A stretch of 64,000 nt of DNA from contig FTLJ01000080.1 of assembly GCA_900155495.1 (NCBI GenBank), forward strand, positions 17,481 to 81,480, read 5' to 3'. The DNA comes from Porogramme epimiltina. Its lineage: Eukaryota > Basidiomycota > Agaricomycetes > Polyporales > Polyporaceae. Shown here piece after piece: positions 1 through 10,144 of the stretch. Positions within the stretch are counted from its first letter, which is position 1; each line of letters begins with the position of its first letter. A model generated the notes under the pieces. That model saw only the letters and a list, made by a program, of their open reading frames with translations, was not told the DNA's origin and ran no database searches. A program made the position numbers and the translations under genes.

Positions 1-1775
1 CGATAAGCATAATCGCGTTCGTCGTAATACGCTTAGTGTGGCCCGCGGTCACGGAGGAGACCCAGGAGAGGGAGAGAACGAAGCCGGTGGTGCCGACGCC
101 GGTGAGCCACTGGCCGAAGAGCAGGCCGACCTTGTTCGACCACGGCAGGAAGTTGATGAGGAGCACGCCCATGAGGTTCGGGATGAAGTAGACCGCGCCG
201 ACGTACGCGCGTCCGTTCGTGAAGCGCGCGGCGAGGTTCACGCCCGTGAAGATCGTGACGATTTCGATCACGCCGTCGACGCAGCCCAGGAGGGTCGTCT
301 GGAGGTTCGAGAAGCCGAAGCTGGAGACGATGATGGAGCGCTGGTTCGTAAGACTGTTCGGGACGTTGTCGAGCGCGGAGAAGAGCGCGAACAGCCACGT
401 CTTCGGGTCGGTGAGCGCCTCGTAGAACTGGTCCATCTTGAAGTGCTTGTTCTCAACACCAGTTTGGTTTTCCTGCATGATCGCGTAAGCACGAGGGGAG
501 AGAAGAAAAATAATGGAGATTACTTGCCTGAATACGCTTAACAGCAATCGCGCGCTCCTGGGGGGTAAGGAACCACGCGTTCGTCGGAGAATCAGGGAAC
601 AGGAACCTAGACATTGGGTGAGACACGTAGTGAAAGAACACGGCGTAGAACGGACCAGTAGAGGGTGGCGCAGATGAGAGTGAGTAGGCCGGTGATGATC
701 ATCAGCCTAAAGAGCGCGTTAGCCGCAAGCGAGAAGTAGAATGGCGACGCGCATACCATTGCCAGGGCTCGAAGCGCTCAGTCTTGATATGGAGAACACC
801 GAAACTAATGAAGCCAGAGATAATCTGGGCAGTCCCGTTCATCAAGACTGTCATGGTGACGATGAGCGGGCGGTTCTTCCTGCGTTTGGTGGAGAGAGCT
901 TACACCAGTACCCCACACGCAGCGTCTGCTCCTTGCGCGTGTAGAACATAGAGCTGACGATCATGAACCCCGCCGTGATCGAGCCTTCGCACATGCCGAG
1001 GATGAACCGGACAGCGAAGAGGCCGCCAAAGTTCTTGCAAGCCGCGTGAGAGCAGAGCGCTACGCCCCAAGTAAAGATATTAATGCTGCGACATTGTAGG
1101 TAAGCAAGGTCCGTCCGACTCCGACGTCATCGGCTCATGCAAGGGGTGACGTACCTCATCCATTTGCCAACCGGGAACTTCTGCAGGGCAAGGTTCTGCG
1201 GGTATTCGAAGACGAGGTAGCTGAGGTAGAAGATCGTGCCGAGCCTATAGGGAGGGTGAGGACGTGAAGGTACCCCAAGGATCGGTATACGCGTACCAGT
1301 TGTATCTAAACAGAGGCAAACGTCAATGTCTGCGCAGAAGAAGTGAGGAGAACGACGAACTGGTTGGTAGTCAAATGCGTCGCTGTCCTGGGCGCGCGGA
1401 GGAGTTGTCAGTACACAACCGAGTGCTGTACGGAATAGGCATAGGCGTACCTGATGCCCAAAATAGCAGAACTGCCGAGCGTCGTCTTGTCCATGAACTG
1501 GATCCAGTAAAGGACTAGCGCGCGAGGGGACCAACATTGACTTGTGGAACACACCAACGAGCAAACGGAAAGTACTCACTGCACATCAGAGGGAGAATAT
1601 GCCAGTCGATCTTCTTCCGGACGCGATCGAACTCCTCCTGCGAGACCTCGCCGTCGAGCGCGGCTGCGAGCTGCGCGGCGGTGTCGACCTCCTTCTCCGC
1701 GACGGCGACGTGCACGTTGACGTCATGGCCCTTCTTCTCGTCCGCGGCGTCGCTGAACGACCCTTTCGCGCTCAT
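1..1775 (-). CDS. MFS permease, Dal5/allantoate-type (anion:cation symporter family), partial
   Basis: Plasma-membrane major facilitator carrying small organic anions or vitamins (allantoate, ureidosuccinate, nicotinate or pantothenate type); the exact substrate cannot be read from sequence. The ATG is at 1773-1775. Exon 1 encodes an acidic cytosolic N-terminus ending in DRVRKKIDWHILPLM, the usual lead into helix 1 of this family. The next exon (about 1450-1517) gives LYWIQFMDKTTLGSSAILG, and later exons give LGTIFYLSYLVFEYPQN (about 1170-1245) and the mid-loop FPDSPTNAWFLTPQERAIAVKRI (about 540-610). These are all Dal5-family landmarks. The C-terminal helices (about 30-480) continue past the left edge, so the 3' end is missing. 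At least six short introns interrupt it. No frameshift is seen in the part present. Confidence 0.9.
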
Positions 1776-1867
1776 CGTGTCGTGTGCGGCGGCGGCGGGG
1801 ATGCTCGGGGCTCGGAGGGGGCGCGAGTGGAGGCGGCTGAAGTCGCAAGCGACCCATGGAGCCCGCG

Positions 1868-1883
1868 CCGCCTTATAAGGCGG
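1868..1883 (-). promoter_or_regulatory. Palindromic TATA box of the MFS gene
   Basis: A perfect 16-bp palindrome (CCGCCTTATAAGGCGG) lies about 95 bp upstream of the MFS start codon. Read on the minus strand it contains TATAAG at a normal distance for a fungal TATA element. The GC arms around the AT core make it a small potential cruciform. Its role as promoter is inferred from position only. Confidence 0.45.
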
Positions 1884-2012
1884 GCCATCAGGAAGGCGTC
1901 GATATCGCTATCCGCGTGATGTGCGCGTTCTCAGGGTTGTCTATCCATTCATCCTCGGGGGCTTCCTGCAGAAGCGGTTAGCAGGCCGGGGCGGGCGCGC
2001 CGCCCCTCCGCG

Positions 2013-2256
2013 TTATCTTCTCCACCGCCTGCGGAGGGCCCGTGGAACGGCTTAACGCATCTCCCGCGCGGTGGTAAAAGAGCTCTGGTTGCGTATCAGG
2101 ACGGTTTGTGCATCAGGCCGGACGGCGGGGGTCGCGTTTAGCTTTATCGTCTGCAAATTTTGGAGGTGCAAGGTCCCGGTGTGCGTCCGACGACGCCGAT
2201 GACGGGGGCCAAGAGCATCTCGAGCGGTCTAGCGGTGGAGGAACCGTTGCCTTATC
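2013..2256. promoter_or_regulatory. Three GATA-factor-like sites upstream of the permease gene
   Basis: TTATC, the complement of GATAA, occurs at 2013-2017, 2144-2148 and 2252-2256, all within 480 bp upstream of the MFS start. GATA factors (AreA/NIT2, Gln3) activate nitrogen-catabolite genes such as allantoate permeases, so the sites fit the transporter family. The motif is short and can occur by chance, so regulation by nitrogen is inference. Confidence 0.35.
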
Positions 2257-3587
2257 GTTCACGGGGATAGAAAGCGGTTAGTAGAGGGAGTCCACAGACG
2301 AATTCAGAGGCTGGCGAGGCACGTACCGTAAGTCATCCCGGGACATCGGTCACACGATAGCCTCTTTCAGGGCCCGAACATCGTCCATGATGAAAATGAT
2401 CCTTCTCGACCGTCTCAGAAGGATGACGTTGCGGAAAGCACGGGTCAACCTGAGTTAGATCGGCTTTACTGCCCAAGAGTACCGCGGATTTCGGGCTGCT
2501 GCTTTGATAACCTAGCTTGATTATACTAATAGATGAGAATAGGGCTGGCCAGTTCAAACACAGAGTACGGCGTCCCATGTCAATGTCGACATCAAGCAAG
2601 GAGAGTCGCGAAGTTCTGTTAAGCGATGGTCCCCAATAAGGCAATCGCCCCAAAGATCTAATCTCAAACACCACGTGCTGTCTTATCTCCAACATTTCAG
2701 ATCTATTCAGCCACCGCGTATAGTGCTCAACACCTTCAGTATTGGACCCGCACTCATCAAGTTGGCTTGGCTTAAGATGTGGAACATCCAGCGTGGCATT
2801 GGAAACCTGGTACGATGCTACAGCTATCTACCTACAACACCCATCCTCTATGTGCTCTGTGCCTTTGCATTCATTCTCGGCTGCCGCTGATAGACAAAAC
2901 CAAAGTAGCGAGTACGCTGCATGCTTTCGTTTGATCACCGGGCGATCGGGAGAACGAGCAGCCACCACCCATTCTGTAGGGAAAGACAATGTAATGATGC
3001 GGGGCTCTCGGAGCCCGGGAACGTCCGGAATGCGTTTGGGCTGGCAAGTCGTCTACCGAACATCTGCCCCTAGCTGAAAACTGGTCTGGACAGGGTGACT
3101 GCGCTCGGCGCAGCAGGTCCTACCACCCGAGGGGCTAATCCTCCTGTAGAGCGACGAGTCCGCGGATGTAAATACGGGATTTCACGCGGACACCGTAAGA
3201 TAGGGCCTACCGTGACGAAAAGTCGACGCCGTTGAGAGCGGGAACGCTAGAGCAAACATGGTACCCACTAACAGCTCAATGTATGCGATAGCGGCGTCGA
3301 CTATTTTCGTAGGTAGCGTCCTTGCGTGCTGCCAGAGGCACGTCAAAGTCTGGGTGAAAGACTTTTGCCTTACGGGACAGGCACGGAACGAGCGCAGTGC
3401 CAGGATGTCTAGATAGCAGAACAATATCAGCAAGGGGGTCTATACAAGTCGAAGTGCGCGGATCTACGTACCGCGAGATACCCACAACGTCAAGGCCCTA
3501 CGAATGCACGCAATTGATGTGGCGCCTATCCTCAGAATGGAATTTCAAGGCAACTTGCAAGTGTGCGCATACGAAAGTTGGATGGGT

Positions 3588-4532
3588 TACAGCCGTTTGC
3601 ATAATAGATGAGAATGACGTGATTTGAAACATCTTATTTGACGCCCGCGATAATGCCCAGGATGGTAACCCCGAGATGCCCGATGTCACACTTCGTGGCA
3701 CAAGCTCGTCACCCTCCCGTCCCAAGCCTCGCGCGTCGACAACCAGTACGAATAGTGCGTACTATGAGGGTGGAGGCCCCACGCGCAAGGGAAAAGTGGG
3801 GCGGAGAAACGGCGCGCCGCACGCCCAACTCGCAAGGGGCATGGGTGAGGTCGCCGTGAGCTTGCGCGGTGAACGCGGGTACGGAAGTGGCAGCCAGGCG
3901 CTGGTGCGCTCCCGATCGCGAGGCGCAAGGGGGAGGGGGCTCTCTGCGCGGAAGGGTGAATGGCGAGTTAGGGCGTGCGCAGCTTAGGTGCCGAAATCGG
4001 GAGGCTCACCGTTCGTGACGGAGGCCCAAACAACGCTGCTGCTGGCAGCATCGGAAGGCGATCGCCGATGAAGCTGATATTGTAGTGTTTGGTCCGTGAA
4101 TGTGCCGGCGCGGCGCAAGCAAAAACGCAACAGGGAAGCGCGAGGGGTCCGAGAGAGCGCGCTTCCGCAGGCGAGCTCGATATTTCTACTTGCTAGCTTA
4201 GATGAAGACTTAGTACAATGAATATACTCGCCTTCGGCATGCGGCATGCCCCACTTGGGGGTACTGTTGATGGTAGGGTCGTTCGCACTGAGCGCCTTCA
4301 AGCCTCAAAGCCCCTGTTCCTGCACTGTACCCCCAGCTATCGTCTTCACGCGCTCGATACCGTGTGCGAAGCATACGTGCACCTTGAACGGCCTCAGCTG
4401 AAGGTGCGCGATGAGGTGACAGCGCGAGCGTGACTTCGGCCATCGCGGACTTGCCTTCTTGGGCTTTGTTTGTGCGGGCCAAACAAGGTGTCCAAAATCG
4501 CATCATTCTCATCTATTATGCAAACGGCTGTA
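3588..4532. mobile_element. Non-autonomous Tc1/mariner- or pogo-type transposon (MITE-like), 941 bp
   Basis: The element spans 3590-4530. Its two ends are perfect inverted repeats of 28 bp: positions 3590-3617 equal the reverse complement of 4503-4530, beginning CAGCCGTTTGCATAAT. Inside this the arms stay recognisably similar for about 100 bp in total. Each end is bordered by TA (3588-3589 and 4531-4532), the target duplication typical of the Tc1/mariner-pogo superfamily. No transposase-like frame is present; the longest internal frame (3676-3987) is low-complexity Arg/Gly/Ser-rich translation. It is therefore most likely mobilised in trans by a relative elsewhere. The superfamily call rests on the TA borders and repeat form only. 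Confidence 0.85.
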
Positions 4533-5160
4533 TTACAACAACTGAGCCACCATCTTTGTCGATTCATCCCCTCAAAGGATACCCCTGGCAGGACATCAAG
4601 AGCGCCACAGCGCGCGTCCTGTAGGTGGAGAAATGCATAACCGTCAGCGGTCGACAGGTTTGGAATATACTTCAGCTAGTGGCTCACCATGTAAGAAAAT
4701 AGCACCACAGGCGTACGGGAGCCGGCTGACATCCCCCGGGCCGGCCCCCCCAGCACTCCCACCGCATTCAACGACCATCTACGAGTGCGCGAGACACACA
4801 ACCGTCGACGAAACAGCTCGCAATGTGCCCAGATCCATTGTCGTGTATCGTGGAGCGTGCATACACAACCAACCCGTAGCCGCTCTCGAGTTCGCACACG
4901 GCATCGCACGGCCGATAAACACCTAGCGCGGACAGCCGGAGCGTATCTCGTTCGTTCGTGGTGGAAGTCCATGACAGCGGTTGCGCAATAAGAAAACACT
5001 AACTAGGATAGCCCAAGGTCCCAAAGATATCATAGATCTAGTCCGCCCCCTGTACGCACCTCGCACGGCGCATCGCTGTGTACACACCACCCCCAGCCCA
5101 CAGCCCGTCCGGCATCCCGCCGACGACTCCCATCCCACGCCTGCCACCGGAAGCCCACGG
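4533..5160. other. Intergenic, 3' flank of the Kre9/Knh1-like gene
   Basis: No convincing gene is seen. The region separates the right end of the TA-target element from the stop codon of the cell-wall protein gene and probably holds that gene's 3' untranslated region and terminator. Confidence 0.5.
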
Positions 5161-5910
5161 CTATAGCACGGTCCACGCACCGCCCCCGACAGCGACGAGG
5201 ACGGTGCAGACGAGCGCAAGTAGCTGCGTCTGCGCGCCCTGCACCGCCTGCCATCCGGGCGCGGCGACGCCGTTCGCGCTCGCGGGGAACGTCGTCGCGA
5301 AGCCGACGGTGGGGTTCGGCCCGCCCGAGACGGTCACGGTCGCCGCGCCCGACGCCGCGGTGGGCGTCGTGCCGTTGCCCGAGGACGCGATCGCGAAGCG
5401 CGGGGACGAGCCGTACATGACGCCGTGCACGGAGTCGATGAAGAGGAGGTAGTAGTCCTCGCCTGTCGGCACGTCTTGCAGGAGCACGTTCACCGCGCCG
5501 GTCGAGGATGCGGCGGGGACTGTGTGCGGTGGGAGGCGGGTGCATCGGGAGCGGGAGGGGGGACGAGGGGAGGATTGGCTTTGTGCGTAGGCGGAAGAGA
5601 GGAAGAGGACGTACCGTTTCGAGCGACATAGATCAGCCCGTCCGAGCTCATTCGTGAAAGTTCAATGTCAAAGGTCGTGACGCCGTCAAGGAGGCCTTTC
5701 GTCCACTTTATGGGATTCACGGCGCTGTTTACCCATTGCGTCCCGGTGCCGGGAGTGTTCACGACGAGATATGCTGAGGGAGCGCTCATAATCAGTACTC
5801 TCCCCGGCGAGACTCTAAGCAGGGCACTCACTTGCGTGTACTGTTGGGAGGAGGTACCACGCGAAGAGGAGCGACAGGAGGCTTGTCGGGATATAGGACA
5901 GCATGTGCAT
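5161..5910 (-). CDS. Kre9/Knh1-like small GPI-anchored wall protein
   Basis: Three exons (5832-5910, 5615-5773, 5161-5519) give 198 residues with all phases closing. A signal peptide (about residues 1-26, ending PTVHA) is followed by a Kre9/Knh1-type N-terminal Ig-like domain: TYLVVNTP, then QWVNSAVNPIKWTKGLLDGV, then DIELSRMSSDGLIYVARNV, then a DYYLLFIDSVHGVMYGSS segment. A short Ser/Gly/Thr/Pro linker and a hydrophobic tail (LLALVCTVLVAVGGGAWTVL) form a GPI-attachment signal. Kre9/Knh1 proteins act in beta-1,6-glucan assembly in yeast; in basidiomycetes this short single-domain form is common and its role is uncertain. It probably sits at the membrane or wall surface. The two introns fall just after the signal peptide and within the first domain. 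The gene looks intact. Confidence 0.88.
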
Positions 5911-6927
5911 GTTGATTAGAGGTCTTGGATGCGGGTGCGTGTGTGTGCGTTTTCAAGCGATTACGGGAGGATGGAGGGCAAGAATAGAGATGATTAAGGC
6001 GGGCGAGTGCGAGGGCGAGTAAAGGAGTGGACGGGTGTCGAGGGAACGACAGGCGGGAGGGAGACGAGGAGGGCCGGGCCACAAGCGAGAGTCAAGACGG
6101 GGCCTTTCTTCGGCGCCTCTTCCCCCCGGCACGGGCAGGCGGCCTGACATTTGGCTCTGTTTGGCCCCTGTGGCGTCGTCACGAACGCTGTTCCTGGACA
6201 CCCGGACAACCTTCGACACCGGAAACACGTCTCAGACACCCATCTATAGCCCACTAAAGCCTCACTCCTGTGCACACACTTTCACCACCGAGCAGAGTTG
6301 AGGACTAGCTCGCGCCTTCCACCCTCTTAAAACCGCGCGGTATTTTGAGCGGGCGCGCAGGCGCTCAAGGCCCCAGAATCCCGCGCGCTGAATCGGCGTC
6401 GCCCACTCGTGCATCCGAAGCGTGGATCATCACAGCCCGCCGGCCAACACGACCGACGCGGCGTGTCTGGATAGAAGCCACGTCCGTGACGGTTCTTCCG
6501 GGAGGGGGCGATTTCGGAAAAACCTCCGTTCCTCCTTGTGGGCGTGCAATGTGCACCACTCGTCATGGTACAATGTTGATCATTGGTCGAAAAAATAGAG
6601 CGAATACCACCATCAAGAAAGTGTGAATACACTCGGCCCTCCAAAGTATGGCGATGGTTGTTCGCCTCGATCAATCATGGAATGACATCATTGAGCGGAT
6701 GGTATGGGATAGCTGCAAACTCCCCAAGTGAGCGGAGCGCGGCACTGCTGTGTTTGAAAATCGAATGACAATACTAGCTCTCATGAAGCACTAGATCTAC
6801 ATACACCCTCTATATGTTGCCGAGAAACCCTCCCGAAGCGCTTCATCCATCCTCAACAAATGCAGGGGACTCGGATTGGATCTAGAGCACAACACGCCGC
6901 CGCCGCGGCGCACAGCATTCCGATCAG
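5911..6927. other. Spacer between the Kre9/Knh1-like promoter and the TDP1 3' end
   Basis: About 1 kb holding the promoter of the leftward wall-protein gene and, at the right, the terminator of leftward TDP1. Open frames here lack domain signals and typical codon structure. No repeat or RNA gene is recognised. Confidence 0.5.
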
Positions 6928-9534
6928 TCAGTCAAGGATGCCAACCGCGTCAGGCAAGCAGACACAGTAACAACGCACCCACGGCTCGTCCTGCCCGAGG
7001 ACGTACTTCTTCGGCGGGCGCTCCCAGCACGTCATCCTCTCTACCTCCTCCTGGGTCCGGAGGGGGATGAGGATCCCGAGCTCGTAGTTGTTGACCTGAA
7101 ACCAGGGCGTGAGAGACGCGTACTGCGGCGTGGAGCGGTGCGGACTTACGTTCAGCGACGGGCTGAACGATGTGCCAGAGAGCGTGCCCCATGCGGACGG
7201 GGTGAAGTTGTGCGAGCCGACGTACAGCCAGCCGACAAGCTTGTCCTCGTCGTCACCGCCGTCACTGTCCCCAGCTCGCCCGTTTCTCGTGCTGTCCAGG
7301 GTGCCGCGCTTGTCGCGGAACGTCCCCAGCACCATCTGCACCGTCCCGCGTATCGATCAGCGCCCTATTCACAGACGGCAGCGTTTGTCTGGGCGTACCT
7401 TCGAGTGCATGAGCACCGGGCCACGCTTGCTCCGCGTCTGGTGAAACAGCTGCCGCGGAAAGTTCGCGCCCTCCCACTGCTCGCGCCTGCACCACATCGT
7501 CCCACCGCCCTACGACCACAACCCCCGCCTCTCCGTCAGCACCACACGCATGCAGCGAAAGCCCGCGCAGAAAACCGCACACGCACCGCCTCGCCGAGCC
7601 TGCTCTCCCTCACGTACTGCGCAGTCGGGAACAGAATCTTAATGCCCGGGAGCGGCGCCTTCGCGCGGCGCGCCTTGGGCACGTCGAGCCACGTCCTCAG
7701 CCCGCGCGCCGAGTGGTGGAACTCGTTCAGCCACTGGCTGCTGTACTTGCCGACCGACGAGCCCTGGCACTCGAGCACGAGCTCCTTGTCCTCGGGCGTC
7801 GCGCCGCCGATGTCGATGAGCGACTTGAGCAGGCACGTGTGGCCGGTGAGGATGACCTAGGTTTGCGTGAGGAGACAGAACGGGGTGGCGGGACGCGCGG
7901 GATGTGCTAACTTTGGGCCACCCCTCGTGCTTGCCTGCGACTGAGGGTATCAGCGCGACGCGCACTTTCGAGAAGTCCCAGTGCGTGCGGATGTCTTCTA
8001 GCCGTTGAAGCGGGAGGTTCGGGTGCTGCGGTTCGCATGAGCCAGGTTTAGTTGAGAAGGGCGCGAGGTCACTGACGTCATTTCGCAGGTGATTAATCAG
8101 TGCAGGCGCCACGTTCACTGCGTGCAGCACTCGTAATAGGGCAGACGGGAAGTCGTCGTGATGTGGGTCGGGAGGCGGAAGGTCGGCGGGGGCGGGTCGT
8201 TTGGGGATATCTTGCACCCAAACAGTCTAGGTCGGAAACAGCGTTTAGTTCGGGGAGAGAAATGTAAACCTAAGATGAACGTACGTTCTCAATGTCCCGC
8301 CAGTCGTAATCGAGGAAATTGGCAGTGGTGATGACCACGCGCAGGCGCCCAGTCCTGTAGAAAAGCTAAATATCGTGTCAGCCTTGCATTACCCTTACCC
8401 TTACAGCGATAAATGTGCGTACTCACCAGCATGAACTGCCAACAAAGCATTCCTTGAGTCTCAGGGTCAGACGAGGGTAGATTTTCTGACCTTCATGTGC
8501 ATACACCCCCATCCTCCCCGGAGAAATGGCGTCGTCCTGATCCAATTTGGAAGAATAGCCTTGATGGATGATTCACCTTCATCTAGAGTGTGAGTTTACA
8601 GCCTTTGCAGCAACTTGTTGGACACCATACCCGTTGGGCTGTGATCAACCGCGATCACAGGAGTGCTCGGCTTGAACATTCGGTACACCCATGGGAACTG
8701 CCAGCAGTACGCCGACAAGATCGCGAACTCGATATCTTCATTCTGCGCTGATTCCAGCACTCGCCCTCTAGCCACCCAACAGAACCACTCACCGGCGCGA
8801 TGATGTCCGTCAAACGGAAGTCCGGCTGCGTGCTCTTCCGCGGGTCAACATGCCTGTTCCCCGTCTGCCGCAGCTCCCCGTCCCAAAACACGCTCGGCTG
8901 CGCCGCTGGCGGCGGCCTCGCGCTCGAGCTTGAGGAGCTTGTGCGGCCGCTCGGGCCCGCCGGGGCCGCACTTGCGCGGGGAGTGGCGCTAGAGGAGGCA
9001 GAAGCATGCGTGTTGGCACGGCGTGCGCGAGGGGGAGAGGGACGGGACATATGCTGCCTTTTCGCACCGCGAGCCCGCTCCTCTGCGTCTGCATCTTCGT
9101 CGTCCGAGTCGTCGGCGAGGTTGACGACGCTCGTCGCCTTGTGCAGGTCTGGTCGCGTGCGCTTGAGACGCTCGAGCCGCTCGAGCTCCATCTGTCTGCG
9201 CTCTTCTGGGGTGATCGCGCCGAGCCCAGCGGGTCGCTGGACAACCGGAGGGGCGGTGGGTTTGGGTTGCGATGCAGCCGAGGAAGAGGTGGACTCTTTC
9301 TTCGACATCTCTACGGCCATCTGAAGTTCTCGCTCAAAGCGTGCCTCCTCGTCCTCTACCTCCTCATCCTCATCAAGGTCAATGACTTCGGTATGTGCGG
9401 GCTGGGCTCGAGGCGCGTTGCTCTCCTGCAAGCTGAGCGCAATCGCTCTGATAGGCACTATCAATGGATTTTCACGCGCAATCTATTTGTTGGTGAACAG
9501 ACCTCTTGATTTCTTCGTCCGACTCGTAGGCCAT
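6928..9534 (-). CDS. TDP1: Tyrosyl-DNA phosphodiesterase 1 with two N-terminal UIMs
   Basis: Nuclear phospholipase-D-superfamily enzyme that hydrolyses 3'-phosphotyrosyl bonds left by stalled topoisomerase I. Both catalytic HKN motifs are visible: HMK in the exon near 8490-8510 with its Asn in VVITTANFLDYDWRDIEN (about 8285-8335), and LMHSK near 7398-7412 with its Asn in YVGSHNFTPSAWG (about 7190-7230). The start is ATG at 9532-9534. Exon 1 (MAYESDEEIKR) splices to AIALSLQES, completing a ubiquitin-interacting motif, and a second UIM follows (EARFERELQMAVEMSKKES). A Ser-rich, basic, disordered linker separates these from the catalytic part, which opens near VFWDGELRQTGNRHVDP. Multiple small introns. 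The C-terminal exon (6928-7340) contains the family's Asn/Trp motif region. No break is seen. Confidence 0.9.
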
Positions 9535-10144
9535 ATGGAGGTACTGCAGGGGCGATGGTGGAGAAGAGAGGTCAAAGACAACGGTGTCGCTTAGCAGAAG
9601 GCTGCCGCCAGGTATTGAACGCGTGTGACGCGACGCGTCTTGAAAACCACGTGATCCGCCGAAGAGTCCCACGCTACTGATGGTCCTCGGTGCAGCACTT
9701 CTTCCTTTAAGCTTGCCTCCATACGTATTACGAACCATACTGAACTCGGGCCCACCCATTAACCCTTCACCGCTATACATTGTTTCCTCCGGCCTCACAA
9801 AATCCAATCAATGTGCTCCGACACTACCGGACGCCGCCGTCGTCAACATTGCACATGTGATTGGAGCGCAGTGGGAGAAGAACGTCGGAACAGCGTCTGG
9901 GCTCGAAAATGCCCCCGTGCCCGCATGTCAAACCGACTGCTTCGGACGCGTCTACGACACGGGTGGGGTGCAAAAATTCCTATTCGAATCCCCATGCAGA
10001 CCCGGCAATGCTGACGAACCTTCCCTGTTACGTGAATAGTGATCCGTCCTATCAGACATTGGAGTACAATATAAAGCACCCCTGTTGACAGTCGCCGTCT
10101 GTGACCTCCCATCTTCTCCTCTAGTCTGAAACAACTGTGCTATC
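9535..10144. other. Divergent promoter region, TDP1 / reductase 1
   Basis: This 610-bp gap lies between two outward-facing genes and must carry both promoters. The only clear element is the TATA-like site close to reductase 1. No gene is seen. Confidence 0.55.
10069..10076 (+). promoter_or_regulatory. TATA-like element of reductase 1
   Basis: ATATAAAG lies about 70 bp upstream of the ATG at 10145, a normal spacing for a strongly regulated fungal gene. The third paralog has a clean TATAAAT at similar distance, which supports the call. Confidence 0.5.

Larger units (their letters stand above)
1776..3587. other. Intergenic region, MFS promoter and unassigned sequence
   Basis: Apart from the promoter motifs near 1868-2256, no reading frame here looks like a protein. 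The 13-mer AATAGATGAGAAT at 2528-2540 also occurs in both terminal inverted repeats of the transposon at 3590-4530 and may be a decayed remnant of the same family. Confidence 0.5.

Noticed and set aside
2889..2903. 15-mer GATAGACAAAACCAA shared with 47554-47568
   Set aside because: Similarity does not extend beyond the 15 bases, so it is most likely chance or a trace too small to interpret.
3676..3987. Possible transposase inside the TA-target element
   Set aside because: The frame is low-complexity Arg/Gly/Ser and has no DDE-type or HTH signature.
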